DNA of 64,000 nucleotides from Salinithrix halophila (GTDB lineage: Bacteria > Bacillota > Bacilli > Thermoactinomycetales > DSM-45169), in NCBI RefSeq assembly GCF_042650125.1, contig NZ_JBHSAP010000009.1:620001-684000 (forward strand), given 5' to 3'. Shown here piece after piece: positions 1-8,382 of this stretch. Under the pieces are notes generated by a model. That model was not told the origin of the DNA, made no database searches, and was given only the letters and a program-made list of their open reading frames with translations. The stretch's first letter is position 1. Every line of letters begins with the position of its first letter. A program made the translations under genes and the position numbers.

Positions 1-359
1 GGCGAAACAGCCAAAGCCGTGTCCTGTAATTGATTGGTCAAATGCCCCACCTGTCGGGGGGTTCCGATATTACGATCAAATAGAATGATGCCGCCCACAT
101 GATCTTTACGGATAAGAATGTTCGCCTGTCGATTCATTTCGCGGGCTGGCCGATCCCCATTCTGGAAACCGACGATAAACATCTGGCCCACCTTTTCCTC
201 GAGCGTCATCTGTTCGATTTTCTGGTCGATCCAATCTTTCCCTTTTACATCCGGCTGGTCCCTTAAGTTTATAACAGCAGGGTCGGATGAAGGCAAACTA
301 ACCAGAAAGAGACACAACAAAATCAAAGTCAAACCCTTCCCCGCCGGGAAGTTCTTCAA
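1..359 (-). CDS. Glycoside hydrolase family 3 (NagZ-like beta-N-acetylhexosaminidase), 5' part
   Basis: The first 119 codons of a gene that runs off the left edge. It starts on TTG (complement 359-357), 9 nt after an AAGGAG site; the nearer ATG meets a stop after one codon. The N-terminus has a basic start and a hydrophobic stretch (LTLILLCLFLVSL) that looks like a signal peptide. It is followed by MTLEEKVGQMFIVGF and HVGGIILFDRNIGTP, the opening of GH3 enzymes of the NagZ/YbbD type, which remove N-acetylglucosamine from muropeptides. The catalytic Asp/His region is outside the window. An exported wall-recycling role is inferred from the family. Confidence 0.85.
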   Translation of the reverse strand, partial: MKNFPAGKGLTLILLCLFLVSLPSSDPAVINLRDQPDVKGKDWIDQKIEQMTLEEKVGQMFIVGFQNGDRPAREMNRQANILIRKDHVGGIILFDRNIGTPRQVGHLTNQLQDTALAVS

Positions 360-557
360 TTCATACCACTCCTTATTTTCTCTCCGAAGAATCATAGCTT
401 TTTCATTATAACGTACAATGACGGTTCATCTTCAGTATAAACGGGGGATTTCAGTAATCGCCAAGGGTTTGTCATATTTTCGAATCTTCAGTCGTGTGGT
501 ATGAGCCTTCCCTTCTCGGTATAATGGGGGAGGACAAAAACCCATGAGGTGATTATT

Positions 558-1640
558 TTGGAGGACAAGAAAACGATCGTGGTCCTGGAAGGGGATCAGA
601 CCGGCCAGGAGCTCCTGGAAGAATCACTCCGGGTACTCGCACCCGAAGTGATCGGTTTCGATATCGATTTTAAACACTTCGATCTGAGTCTGGAAAATCG
701 GCGCAACACAAAGAACGAAGTGGTCTTTGAAGCTGCCCGTGCCATGAAAGAAGGAGGATACGGACTGAAGGCAGCCACCATCACCCCTGAAGAAAAAGGA
801 GATGTAGGCAGCCCCAACGCTATCCTTCGCAAGGAAATCGACGGGAAAGTGATCATCCGAACCGGCCGCCGGATCCCCGGAGTCGTTCCGATCGCCGGCA
901 CCTTCGCCCCCATCTCCGTGATTCGAATGGCAGTTGGTGACGCTTACGGTGCCAAAGAATGGCGAGAGGGGGAAGGGGTCAACGAGGTTTCTTACCGGAC
1001 GGAAGCGATCGACCGTAAGACTTGCCGTGCCGTCGCCGAATATACCTTTCGACACGCCAAAAAAACCCGCGCCAAGGTCTTTGGCGGACCCAAGTATACC
1101 GTAAGCCCGATCTATGAGGGAATGTTGAAAGAAGAGATGGACGAAGCCAGCAAACGTTACCCCGATGTCCCTTATGAACCGCAACTGATCGATGCAACCT
1201 ATGCGCTCCTTCTCAACAACCACGGTGACCCGCTGGTCATTCCTGCCCTCAATCGGGACGGCGACTGCCTAAGCGACATGGTCCTGCAACTTTTCGGCTC
1301 CATCGCCGGTTCCGAGTCCATTCTGATGAGTTTTGACGAAGACTTTAACCCGCAGGTAATTATGGCGGAAGCCCCCCACGGTACAGCACCCGGCCTCTTC
1401 GGCAAAAATATCGCCAACCCGATGGCGATGATCCTGGCCAGTGCCTCCCTTCTCTCCCATCTGGAACACCCTCAAGCCCCCGCGGCTTCCCGCGCCATTT
1501 ACGAAGCGACCATCGAAACGGTGAAGGAAGGGACCCGTACAGCCGACCTGGGCGGAAGCTCAACCACCTCCGATTTCACCAATGAAATCATCGACAAGAT
1601 CCAGACCAAACTGGAAGTGTGGACGAGCCTGCAGATGTAA
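558..1640 (+). CDS. Isocitrate/isopropylmalate dehydrogenase family protein
   Basis: An NAD(P)-dependent beta-decarboxylating dehydrogenase of about 360 residues. The conserved C-terminal region is clear: NRDGDCLSDMVLQLFGS followed by EAPHGTAPGLFGKNIANPMA, the metal and cofactor site of the family. The RTGRRIPGV stretch near residue 105 supplies substrate-binding arginines and looks more like isocitrate than isopropylmalate dehydrogenase. A GTG at 549 is in frame, but GAGGTGAT at 546-553 is a better Shine-Dalgarno site for the TTG at 558, so I use that start. An intrinsic terminator follows. leuC and leuD lie 31 kb away, so a LeuB role is not supported by context. The exact substrate is uncertain. 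Confidence 0.85.
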   Translation: MEDKKTIVVLEGDQTGQELLEESLRVLAPEVIGFDIDFKHFDLSLENRRNTKNEVVFEAARAMKEGGYGLKAATITPEEKGDVGSPNAILRKEIDGKVIIRTGRRIPGVVPIAGTFAPISVIRMAVGDAYGAKEWREGEGVNEVSYRTEAIDRKTCRAVAEYTFRHAKKTRAKVFGGPKYTVSPIYEGMLKEEMDEASKRYPDVPYEPQLIDATYALLLNNHGDPLVIPALNRDGDCLSDMVLQLFGSIAGSESILMSFDEDFNPQVIMAEAPHGTAPGLFGKNIANPMAMILASASLLSHLEHPQAPAASRAIYEATIETVKEGTRTADLGGSSTTSDFTNEIIDKIQTKLEVWTSLQM

Positions 1641-1654
1641 TAAGTAGGAGAAAT

Positions 1655-1680
1655 CCCGTGCTGCCACGGGGTTTTTTTTT
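1655..1680 (+). terminator. Intrinsic terminator after the dehydrogenase gene
   Basis: Stem CCCGTG (1655-1660), loop CTGC, stem CACGGG (1665-1670), then G and nine T. It lies just after the stop at 1640. Confidence 0.9.
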
Positions 1681-1779
1681 GCAAAAAAGTTTCTGTGTTT
1701 TCTTCATGCATATATCAACGGTAAACATTTCCCTGTATAATGTCCCTATTCCAAACCATACATAGGAAGGAGGACCTCT

Positions 1780-2484
1780 GTGTCTTTCAAAGAGTTGCGA
1801 CCCTTGGAGAAGATCCTGTACCGAGCTCCCGAGGGATTTCTGCTTGCCGGCCTTACGGGATTAGGCTATTTTGCCGCCTACCTGAGTGAAATCGGTTACA
1901 AATCCTATTTTAAGATTCCTTCCATGTTTATCGAAATCAGTATCAACTCAGTCATCTTGGCTGTCTGCCTGCTTATCTTCATGCTGTTGATCGCTTATCT
2001 ATCCATTTCGATGACGGGATTTCAACGGTATGGGAAAATCATTTTCGCTCTATTAATTCCCGCCGGGGTCGCTGTCATCATCGGGATGAAATTGGGCTTC
2101 ACCTTTCAGGGAGACCGGCTTTGGCCCTATTTTCTGGCCTTCACAGCCCACGCTCTCCTATTATTTCTCTTTTTTCATTTCGCCCAGAAGAGGACACGCG
2201 CTTCCACCAGTACTGCCGTGGTTTTGCTCCTTGTTCTGGTCGTGTCCGTAGCCGTCACCAGCGGGCACATCATTGCGAAAAACCAGTCGTATTTCCTGGT
2301 ATCGGACGGCCCCAACCCCCTTGTCGTGGTGGATACCTACAAAGACGCCCTGATCGTTGCCCCCTTCAATCCCGAAACCGGTACCATAAAGCCCTCCTAT
2401 CATTTTCTTCACCTGGAATCCGGGATGAATGAAAAGCTGAAGTTCAAGATGAAAGCAGTTGGCCCCTTAAAAGTGGTGCCTTAA
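1780..2484 (+). CDS. Multi-pass membrane protein of unknown function
   Basis: A 234-residue protein starting on GTG behind AGGAAGGAGG. About five hydrophobic segments cover residues 18-170 (for example GFLLAGLTGLGYFAAYL, SVILAVCLLIFMLLIAYL and VVLLLVLVVSVAV). The remaining ~60 residues form a hydrophilic tail likely outside the membrane. No catalytic or transporter motif is recognisable. The gene stands alone between the dehydrogenase terminator and the right end of the tnpB element, which inserted just after its stop without damaging it. Confidence 0.7.
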   Translation: MSFKELRPLEKILYRAPEGFLLAGLTGLGYFAAYLSEIGYKSYFKIPSMFIEISINSVILAVCLLIFMLLIAYLSISMTGFQRYGKIIFALLIPAGVAVIIGMKLGFTFQGDRLWPYFLAFTAHALLLFLFFHFAQKRTRASTSTAVVLLLVLVVSVAVTSGHIIAKNQSYFLVSDGPNPLVVVDTYKDALIVAPFNPETGTIKPSYHFLHLESGMNEKLKFKMKAVGPLKVVP

Positions 2485-2498
2485 ATCTACCCTACTTA

Positions 2499-2590
2499 CG
2501 TGACGTCGCCCACGGCTAAACCCGTGGGCTTCTCGGATCATTGGGTACGGCAACCCGCTACCCTCTCCCGAAGGCTCCGCCCGAGCCTAA
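2499..2590 (-). ncRNA. Predicted omegaRNA (reRNA) scaffold at the 3' end of tnpB
   Basis: On the minus strand three consecutive hairpins follow or overlap the tnpB stop: GGCTC/GAGCC (2573-2587), GGGTA/TACCC (2543-2563) and GCCCACGG/CCGTGGGC (2508-2529), ending at GTCACG (2499-2504). In TnpB systems the 3' end of the gene and the right end form the guide RNA scaffold, with the guide taken from flanking DNA. Here the guide would come from the stretch below position 2499. RNA extent is inferred. Confidence 0.55.
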
Positions 2591-3711
2591 AAAAGGGAAA
2601 GTTCTAACTGTCCCATCGTGGGTTGTGGGGCATAGCCCATCGCTCGATGAAGGATATTTCGCGCCGCGTTGATGTCCCGATCTTCTGTATAGCCACAGCT
2701 ACAGGAATGAACACGAATCGAAAGATCCTTTTTCACGATCTGACCGCATTCCGAACATGCTTGAGACGTGTTGTAAGGATCGACCAACTTCACTTCTTTA
2801 CCGGCCCATTCTGCCTTGTAAGTGGTAAAGTCAATCAATTGTCTCCATGCGGCATCCGCAATCTTCTTTGCTAAGGGACGGTTCTTCACCATCCCTTTTA
2901 CGTTCAGCTTTTCAAACGCGATGAGATCATAGCGATCCACGAGGGAGCGGCTGATTTTGTGAGCAAGATCCTTTCGCTGGTTGGCCACTCGTTCATGTGC
3001 CTTCGCTAACCATGCCACCGCTTTCCTTCGACGATGGGACCCTTTTTTCCGACGGGAAACGGTCCGTTGCCACCGTTTGATATCCCGTAGTCCCTTTTCC
3101 AAAAAGCGCATCGCCGGGAAGAACTCCCTGTCAGAAGTGATGGCAAAATGTTTCACGCCCAGGTCAATACCCACCTGCTTTCTGCTGAAAGGGATCGGAG
3201 AAGGTGCCACCTCACAGGTCACCATCACATAGTAGCGACCATTCTTTCGCTTAATGACCAGTGTTTTGGGACTCCCATTCATATGGCGGTGCATCTTCAC
3301 CCGGACGTCTCCGATTTTGGGAACCCGAATGAACTTCCCCTGGAACATCGACGCTTTTGCTTGGGGATAGGAAAGGGAGTCGAACCGATTTTTCCCTTGA
3401 AAGCGGGGAAACCCTGGCTTTTCTCCTCGTTTTATACGACGGAAAAAATGTTGAAAAGCCAGGTCGAGGCGCTTCGCTACTTGCTGAAGGACCTGGGAGT
3501 GAACCTGTTTAAATGCGGGGATTTCCTTTTTCAACGAAGGAAGTTCGGTGGCTTGCTTATGATAGCTCAAGGAGAGACCTCGTCTCTTATAAGCGAAGCG
3601 ACGTTGTTCCAGCATGGCATTGTATAGCCATCGGCACATGCCCAGACCCCACTCAATCTTCTCCCTTTGCTCGGTGGTGGGCACTAACTTGAATTTATAG
3701 GTACGGATCAC
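2587..3711 (-). CDS. tnpB: RNA-guided endonuclease TnpB (IS200/IS605 family)
   Basis: A 374-residue TnpB with all RuvC residues visible: Asp183 in VGIDLGVKHFA, Glu267 in LIAFEKLNVKGM and Asp346 in EDRDINAARN. A zinc ribbon lies between the last two (CSECG at 319-323 and CSCG at 337-340). The start is GTG at 3711, directly behind AAAGGAGGTGATTCA; a longer in-frame extension upstream lacks such a site. The length is normal for the family and the reading frame is open, so the nuclease looks intact. It would act with the hairpin RNA at its 3' end to cut DNA next to a target-adjacent motif. No tnpA accompanies it. Confidence 0.95.
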   Translation of the reverse strand: MIRTYKFKLVPTTEQREKIEWGLGMCRWLYNAMLEQRRFAYKRRGLSLSYHKQATELPSLKKEIPAFKQVHSQVLQQVAKRLDLAFQHFFRRIKRGEKPGFPRFQGKNRFDSLSYPQAKASMFQGKFIRVPKIGDVRVKMHRHMNGSPKTLVIKRKNGRYYVMVTCEVAPSPIPFSRKQVGIDLGVKHFAITSDREFFPAMRFLEKGLRDIKRWQRTVSRRKKGSHRRRKAVAWLAKAHERVANQRKDLAHKISRSLVDRYDLIAFEKLNVKGMVKNRPLAKKIADAAWRQLIDFTTYKAEWAGKEVKLVDPYNTSQACSECGQIVKKDLSIRVHSCSCGYTEDRDINAARNILHRAMGYAPQPTMGQLELSLF

Positions 3712-3840
3712 TGAATCACCTCCTTTTAACCATATTCTACCTTGGAATTGTCGGACTTGCGAGAGGGGGGGCAAGCCCTCCCTCGTCCGACGCTCGCTTT
3801 CATCCCAACTCTAAAGGGCTGGGTTTTCCCGCTCGCATTC

Positions 3841-3881
3841 TATAAAAACCGCCTGCTCCCTTCTGTCCTGGGAACAGGCGG
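3841..3881 (-). terminator. Intrinsic terminator for the LysR gene
   Basis: Arms CCGCCTGCTCC (3849-3859) and GGAACAGGCGG (3871-3881) pair with one mismatch. On the minus strand they are followed by TTTTTATA. It lies 36 nt past the stop of the LysR gene. Confidence 0.8.
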
Positions 3882-3916
3882 TCTTTCATGCCGGAAGATG
3901 CAAGGAGCTTTGTCCA

Positions 3917-4819
3917 TCAACAAGAGGGTAAGGTGCGCCTGCGTAGTTCCTGGCGAAGAAAGGCCAGAAAAAGATCCATGGCCTTGGTCCGGAAAGAGGT
4001 GGCCCTAGTTAGTGTGTAGAAATGACGCCGCATCGGAACATCCTGCACCCGGAGGGAGCAGAGAGTGCCGAGGAGCAGCTCTTTCCGGATGGACCAAGAA
4101 GAGAGTACCGCGATCCCTAGCCCTGTTTCCACCGATTCTTTGATGACCTGAGTACTGCCGAATTCCAGAATGGTATCCGGTGTGAGTTCAGCACCCCGGA
4201 ACAGCCGATCCGCAGCTTCTCGGGTTCCGGAACCGGGTTCCCGTAGAATCCACCGTTCCCCTCTCAGCTCACTGGCCTTGACCTCCTTCTGCTCTGCTAG
4301 GGGGTGATTGGAAGGAACGACAAGGACCAATTCATCATCCGCAACGGGTTTCATCTCCAGTTGGGGATGGGACAGTTCCCCTTCCACGATGCCGATATCC
4401 ATCTCCCTGCGAACGACCCCCTCTCCGATTCGTTTCGTATTATGAATGGTCACTTTGGGGTCAATCTGTTCATACCGTGTACAAAACGAGGAGAGGATCC
4501 GTGGCAGCACATATTCCCCGAAGGTGTAACTCGCCCCAATGGAGAGAGGGCCGCTGGCGGAATGGGTCAAGTCCTGGATCAATCGCTCCATTCGGGCATA
4601 TTGGTTCAATATCTCTAACCCCTCACGGAGTAGAATCTCCCCTGCAGGGGTCAATTGGACTGATTTGTTATTCCGTTCCAGCAACCGAGTATGGTACCGG
4701 TTTTCCAGGGAGCGGATCTGTTGGCTTACCGCTGGCTGGGTCATATGCAATTCCTCCGCCGCCCGGGAGAAATGACGGGTTTTGGCGACGGTGATGAAAA
4801 CACGTAGACTCTGTTCCAA
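3917..4819 (-). CDS. LysR-family transcriptional regulator (YeiE/CysL-like)
   Basis: A 300-residue LysR regulator. The N-terminal winged helix-turn-helix is clear (RHFSRAAEELHMTQPAVSQQ). The rest is the periplasmic-binding-like effector domain. I chose the TTG at 4819, 6 nt after GGGAGGTG; a longer in-frame start upstream has no site. The gene is divergent from a YeiH-type transporter gene, the same arrangement as yeiE-yeiH elsewhere, so it probably controls that gene. A dyad ATACTA-N5-TAGTAT lies in the shared intergenic region. The effector is unknown; a sulfur compound is only a guess. Confidence 0.9.
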   Translation of the reverse strand: MEQSLRVFITVAKTRHFSRAAEELHMTQPAVSQQIRSLENRYHTRLLERNNKSVQLTPAGEILLREGLEILNQYARMERLIQDLTHSASGPLSIGASYTFGEYVLPRILSSFCTRYEQIDPKVTIHNTKRIGEGVVRREMDIGIVEGELSHPQLEMKPVADDELVLVVPSNHPLAEQKEVKASELRGERWILREPGSGTREAADRLFRGAELTPDTILEFGSTQVIKESVETGLGIAVLSSWSIRKELLLGTLCSLRVQDVPMRRHFYTLTRATSFRTKAMDLFLAFLRQELRRRTLPSC

Positions 4820-4853
4820 CGCATACACCTCCCGTGCCGAACCATTATAAGCA

Positions 4854-4870
4854 ATACTAATTGATAGTAT
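4854..4870. promoter_or_regulatory. Candidate LysR operator between the regulator and yeiH
   Basis: A perfect dyad ATACTA-ATTGA-TAGTAT of the T-N11-A type bound by LysR proteins. It sits in the 117-bp divergent promoter region. Confidence 0.6.
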
Positions 4871-4936
4871 AATATAAATCAATTTTCCTTATTTAAAAAC
4901 CCGGAGTAAACTGGAATCAAAGGGGGTTAACGACCC

Positions 4937-5950
4937 ATGAAGGCACCCTCGGTAAGAATCAGCAGAGGGGAAAAACCGAATTCCTCTCTAACGATTGGTT
5001 TACTGCTAACCTTTTCCCTGGCTGGTACCGCTTTTTTATTGGCGGAATTACCAGGTGTCCAAGTAGTGGGCCCCTTAATCACGGCCATTTTTCTGGCCGC
5101 TCTCTGGACTCATGCAATGGGATGCCCCGCACAGGCAAAAGCGGGGATTCAATTTTCATCCAAAATACTCTTGCGTACGGCTATCATCCTATACGGGTTC
5201 CGACTCGATATGATCCAAGTGCTCACCATGGGACCGGGATTACTCCTGGGAGATATCGCCGTAGTCTTTCTGGGAGTAACCACGGTTTGGGTGTTTGCCC
5301 GCTGGCTGAAGGCGGAGCCCACCCTCGCCTTTTTACTGGGTGCTGGAACGGGGATTTGCGGGGCGGCGGCCATCGCTGCCGTCTCCCCGATCATTCAGGC
5401 GAAAGATGATGATACGGCTACTGGAGTCGGAATGATCGCCCTGACAGGTACGTTGTTTACACTGGCCTACACCGCTTTACGGCCTTTCCTGCCCTTTTCT
5501 TCGGAACAGTACGCCATCTGGGCCGGGCTCAGCCTCCATGAACTGGCACACGTAGCAGCTGCTGCGTCTCCGGCGGGCTCCGGCGGCATGGCCGTTTCCC
5601 TCCTGACAAAGATGGGGCGCGTTTTGCTTCTCATTCCTTTCTGCCTTTTCCTCCTCCTGTGGAACAAACTGAGACAAGGTCGAAGAGAGGGGTCATTCCG
5701 TGTGGAATTTCCTTGGTTTCTCGTTGGCTTTCTAGCAACCAGCCTCCTCGGGTCCCTATACCCTTTGCCTGAACCTTTCTCCCAAGGGGTAATCCATTTA
5801 GGTACCTTTTTGCTGACGGTGGCCATGGCAGGGTTGGGATTTACCATTCACCTTCACTCGCTGAGGAAAAAAGGGCTACGCGCCCTTGGTGCCCTACTGG
5901 CCGGCTCCCTTCTCCTCTCTCTGACAGCTGCCTGGTTGGCAACCCTTTAA
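4937..5950 (+). CDS. YeiH-family putative sulfate exporter
   Basis: A 337-residue membrane protein with about ten hydrophobic segments. Signature stretches of the YeiH (UPF0324) family are visible: ILLRTAIILYGFRLD, FLLGAGTGICGAAAIAAVSPI and LSLHELAHVAAAA. The length matches the family. Members are annotated as putative sulfate exporters, although the substrate has rarely been tested. It is divergent from a LysR gene and ends in a strong terminator, so it is likely a single-gene unit induced by that regulator. Confidence 0.85.
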   Translation: MKAPSVRISRGEKPNSSLTIGLLLTFSLAGTAFLLAELPGVQVVGPLITAIFLAALWTHAMGCPAQAKAGIQFSSKILLRTAIILYGFRLDMIQVLTMGPGLLLGDIAVVFLGVTTVWVFARWLKAEPTLAFLLGAGTGICGAAAIAAVSPIIQAKDDDTATGVGMIALTGTLFTLAYTALRPFLPFSSEQYAIWAGLSLHELAHVAAAASPAGSGGMAVSLLTKMGRVLLLIPFCLFLLLWNKLRQGRREGSFRVEFPWFLVGFLATSLLGSLYPLPEPFSQGVIHLGTFLLTVAMAGLGFTIHLHSLRKKGLRALGALLAGSLLLSLTAAWLATL

Positions 5951-5958
5951 AAAGGAGC

Positions 5959-5990
5959 AAAAGGTCCGCCGAACAGCGGGCCTTTTGTTC
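5959..5990 (+). terminator. Intrinsic terminator after the YeiH gene
   Basis: Arms AAAAGGTCCGC (5959-5969) and GCGGGCCTTTT (5976-5986) pair with one G-T. The T-run is inside the second arm. Confidence 0.8.
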
Positions 5991-6132
5991 GGAAAGCGAA
6001 TGTATAAAGACATCAGACGGAAATCCCGTTAAAATAAAGGGAACATCGACAATTCCCCCGCAAAGCTATCCTGCCTGGGGAATCATGAAGGGTTGAACCA
6101 GGTAACAGCATAGGAGAAAGCAGGGGATATCC

Positions 6133-6492
6133 ATGACAGACAACTCAAGGAAGAATGTAGAGTGGATGACAGTGGAAATTCGGGGTTGCCTGGGTCATAT
6201 CTTATACCTACAGGTAGAAGGAGACTCCGCCGGACCCCTCCGTGCCAAGGTAAAAAAGAGAGGAATGTGGGATTGGGAAATTTACCTAGAATCAGAACTT
6301 TCCGCAGGGGGCAGGATGACCAGGGGTTGGATGTTATTCGGAAGGGAAATCTTCAAAGATCGGGCGATCGAAGAGGCGCGTATGCTCCTCCTCCACAGTC
6401 TTGAGCGCGGAGACCTGCCTTCCCGGCCCACCGCCCTTAACCGCCGTTACCCATTTGCACGTTTCCGACTTTTCGCCAAAGGAGGCAGATGA
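6133..6492 (+). CDS. Hypothetical protein, 119 residues
   Basis: A soluble, basic protein with no family I recognise. The start ATG follows a modest GGGG site. It overlaps the next gene by four bases (ATGA), which indicates translational coupling and supports both being real. The end of the protein is Arg-rich (RRYPFARFRLFAKGGR). Confidence 0.55.
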   Translation: MTDNSRKNVEWMTVEIRGCLGHILYLQVEGDSAGPLRAKVKKRGMWDWEIYLESELSAGGRMTRGWMLFGREIFKDRAIEEARMLLLHSLERGDLPSRPTALNRRYPFARFRLFAKGGR

Positions 6493-6752
6493 CCATCGAT
6501 GTCGACAAGTTGCTGCGAGAGACTTTCGGCCCCAGTACAGATACTCATTCAGCAGTCAAGGTAGAGGATGATGTGGATCAAGTCGTTTGTCTTCACTACC
6601 GGGAAGATATCGATGTCACCCAGACTTCCGTCAAACCCACCTTCCAGGAGGAAGAAGTATTTTTAAGGCCTATAGGGAAATCCTCACACCCTGGGATAAG
6701 AGCAGGAAAATGCCCGGTCTGCAATAAAGTATATTTTCTTCTGGTCCCATAA
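6489..6752 (+). CDS. Hypothetical protein with a C-terminal CxxC motif
   Basis: An 87-residue acidic protein coupled to the gene before it by an ATGA overlap and followed by a terminator. Near the C-terminus it has GKCPVCNKVYF, a CxxC knuckle that could bind zinc. No family is recognised. The pair forms a two-gene operon of unknown role. Confidence 0.6.
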   Translation: MTIDVDKLLRETFGPSTDTHSAVKVEDDVDQVVCLHYREDIDVTQTSVKPTFQEEEVFLRPIGKSSHPGIRAGKCPVCNKVYFLLVP

Positions 6753-6753
6753 A

Positions 6754-6780
6754 AAAAGCCGGGTTTCCCCGGCCTTTTTC
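6754..6780. terminator. Bidirectional intrinsic terminator
   Basis: Stem GCCGGG / CCCGGC with A-runs before and T-runs after on both strands. It separates converging genes. Confidence 0.85.
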
Positions 6781-6799
6781 GTGTGCGTATGTAAGCAGG

Positions 6800-7096
6800 T
6801 CAGCGGGCGACCGCCTGTTCACCCTTAGCTTCTTTCCAACCGTTATCGATTCCGATGACCACCTCTTCCAGCGTCATCTGATCTTCCAAATACAACTGAA
6901 TCAATTCATAGACCACATCTGTCTTCTCTTCCGGATATTCAACAGCTTTCAACATTTCATTAAGGGGATCATAAGACCGGGAAAGGATTTGCACACTGCC
7001 GGAATTAAGCACCTCTTCCAATTGGACGGTCTTTTGGTAGACCTCTTTGATAGTACGCAAAACGATCGCCATCAGATTTTTCTTTTGCTCGTCCAT
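6800..7096 (-). CDS. Hypothetical acidic helical protein, 98 residues
   Basis: A small, acidic and probably all-helical protein (for example DPLNEMLKAVEYPEEKTDVV). An ATG at 7105 overlaps the ribosome-binding site, while the ATG at 7096 stands about 8 nt behind AAAGG, so the shorter start is chosen. No domain is recognised. It is a single-gene unit converging on the two hypothetical genes to its left. Confidence 0.6.
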   Translation of the reverse strand: MDEQKKNLMAIVLRTIKEVYQKTVQLEEVLNSGSVQILSRSYDPLNEMLKAVEYPEEKTDVVYELIQLYLEDQMTLEEVVIGIDNGWKEAKGEQAVAR

Positions 7097-7310
7097 GGAT
7101 TCCATCCTTTCTGGAAAAAGTTGATCAAAAAAATAGTGAAGCCTTTGACACTATGATGAAAATTATGCCATCCATAAATAATGGCAACAAGGTATTTCTA
7201 TTGTAACCCCTAAACAAAAAAATAGAAAAGCGTTTTTTCACAGAAAAAGGCCCCGAAACTGTCGGCGCTGGGGATCGATAACGAAAAAGGGGGTGATTTC
7301 CTCCCATCAA

Positions 7311-7330
7311 AAAAGAGCCTCCCGGCTCTT
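7311..7330 (-). terminator. Intrinsic terminator for the 94-residue gene
   Basis: Stem AAGAGCC (7313-7319) / GGCTCTT (7324-7330) with a run of T on the minus strand. It lies six bases after the stop at 7336. Confidence 0.85.
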
Positions 7331-7335
7331 AGAAA

Positions 7336-7620
7336 TTATCGCTTGCCCTTTGGCACATTCTTTTTTCCCTGGAGCATATCCATGCCCATTTGAGGATTTT
7401 TCTTCACGGAGTCGGCAAAGTTCTCCAACTCCTTCGCATCCACGTCGGCCTGGGTCACCTTCATCAAGTATTGTAATACCGCACTCATTCCGCCGCGCTC
7501 ATTGGCCCGCTTCGCACCCTCCAGTATTTGGTTGAGTTGTTTCTCTGTCAAGACGTTATGACCCAGGATGTTGTTAATCAGCTGGGTCATCTCCTTCGTT
7601 GAAGGCCCTTTGCCCGCCAT
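7336..7620 (-). CDS. Hypothetical protein, 94 residues
   Basis: A small, probably helical protein starting at the ATG at 7620, 8 nt behind GGAGGG (an ATG at 7626 lies too close to that site). It contains LTEKQLNQILEGAKRANERG and ends in basic residues. It resembles the short uncharacterised sporulation-associated proteins of Bacillales in size and composition, but I cannot name a family. It has its own terminator. Confidence 0.55.
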   Translation of the reverse strand: MAGKGPSTKEMTQLINNILGHNVLTEKQLNQILEGAKRANERGGMSAVLQYLMKVTQADVDAKELENFADSVKKNPQMGMDMLQGKKNVPKGKR

Positions 7621-7682
7621 GTGCACATCCCTCCGGGTTTCGGATCATTCCCTTCAACATATGTTCCCGGCGGATCGACGGG

Positions 7683-7706
7683 ACGGGCAAATGCCCGTTC
7701 TTTTTT
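7683..7706 (+). terminator. Intrinsic terminator on the plus strand without an obvious gene before it
   Basis: Stem ACGGGC / GCCCGT (7683-7688 and 7693-7698) followed by TCTTTTTT. The only gene to its left is on the minus strand, so it may end a short untranslated transcript or be a leftover. Confidence 0.55.
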
Positions 7707-7837
7707 GATTTGGGCATTTTGGGCCCCGTACCATTTCCTGATCTGGGCCGATACTCAGGCAGGGAATATTTCTTGTGAATAAGCTGAATAGGAAACCATC
7801 ACGCGGTTGGAAGATTCGTGACGAAAGGATGAAGTGA

Positions 7838-7978
7838 GTGTTTAAACCCACCTGTCGTTCAGGTGCCCCTGGCCCGTACGAATTCGGTAGTGAACCGGAT
7901 GAGATGCAGCGGCTCCTCCTGTTTCTTCTCATCATCCCCACGATCTTTTGGTATGCCGGAGCCTTGGATGATATCTAG
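7838..7978 (+). CDS. Possible diverged YjcZ-like micro-protein
   Basis: A 46-residue frame from a GTG preceded by AAAGGATGA. Its C-terminal half MQRLLLFLLIIPTIFWYA aligns by eye with the RRLLIFLLVIATIFALI core of the three YjcZ-type proteins just downstream, in the same strand and order, but the Gly-Tyr N-terminus is missing. It may be a degenerate fourth copy, or the match may be compositional. The remainder of the 7627-8195 interval shows no convincing gene. Confidence 0.3.
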   Translation: MFKPTCRSGAPGPYEFGSEPDEMQRLLLFLLIIPTIFWYAGALDDI

Positions 7979-8195
7979 ACGCTTGACCATTTTGCCTGAC
8001 CGAGATATCCGCCTGTACACTTCAAACGCCCTTAGCATAATTTGTACCAACACATGAGGGAGGGGGCCGAGGCTCGGACAGTTGCGACAGCTCTTCTTGT
8101 TGGTACTGTCACACAGTCTCTTTCTGGAGTGCGGTAATCGCAACTCCCTTCCCTGGCGTTTCCTTCCGTCCTCAATCTTGAAAGGGGGGAAAATC

Positions 8196-8288
8196 ATGTC
8201 CGGTTATGGCTACGGTTATGGCTTTGGTCTTCGCCGCCTTCTGATCTTCCTATTGGTCATCGCCACCATCTTCGCCCTGATCTGCTAA
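8196..8288 (+). CDS. YjcZ-family sporulation micro-protein, copy 1
   Basis: Thirty residues: a Gly-Tyr repeat head (MSGYGYGYGFG) followed by a single hydrophobic segment (RRLLIFLLVIATIFALIC). This is the layout of the YjcZ/YosA family of tiny spore-associated membrane proteins. The start follows AAAGGGGGG. It is the first of three nearly identical tandem genes spaced 94-144 nt apart, each with its own ribosome-binding site. Confidence 0.85.
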   Translation: MSGYGYGYGFGLRRLLIFLLVIATIFALIC

Positions 8289-8382
8289 ATCCCTCCGAGG
8301 AACCTAAACTTCCAACTGCACCCTTTATTAGGGGGGAATGTTCGACGATCTTCCGGAAACTACCCGAAAGGAGGTGGGATTC

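Larger units (their letters stand above)
2499..3791 (-). mobile_element. tnpB-only IS200/IS605-type element
   Basis: One tnpB gene flanked by subterminal hairpins and no tnpA. The right end (2499-2529) has the typical stem GCCCACGG / CCGTGGGC followed on the minus strand by GTCACG. At the other side a long imperfect hairpin with outer arms GTCGGAC (3750-3756) and GTCCGAC (3785-3791) is the likely left end. No target duplication is expected for this family. Without tnpA it would need a helper transposase. Exact ends are inferred. Confidence 0.75.

Noticed and set aside
624..1223. A 199-codon minus-strand frame
   Set aside because: Shadow of the isocitrate/isopropylmalate-type dehydrogenase gene.
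7859..8197. A 112-codon minus-strand frame upstream of the YjcZ array
   Set aside because: Starts within the ribosome-binding region of YjcZ copy 1 and has no recognisable protein features.
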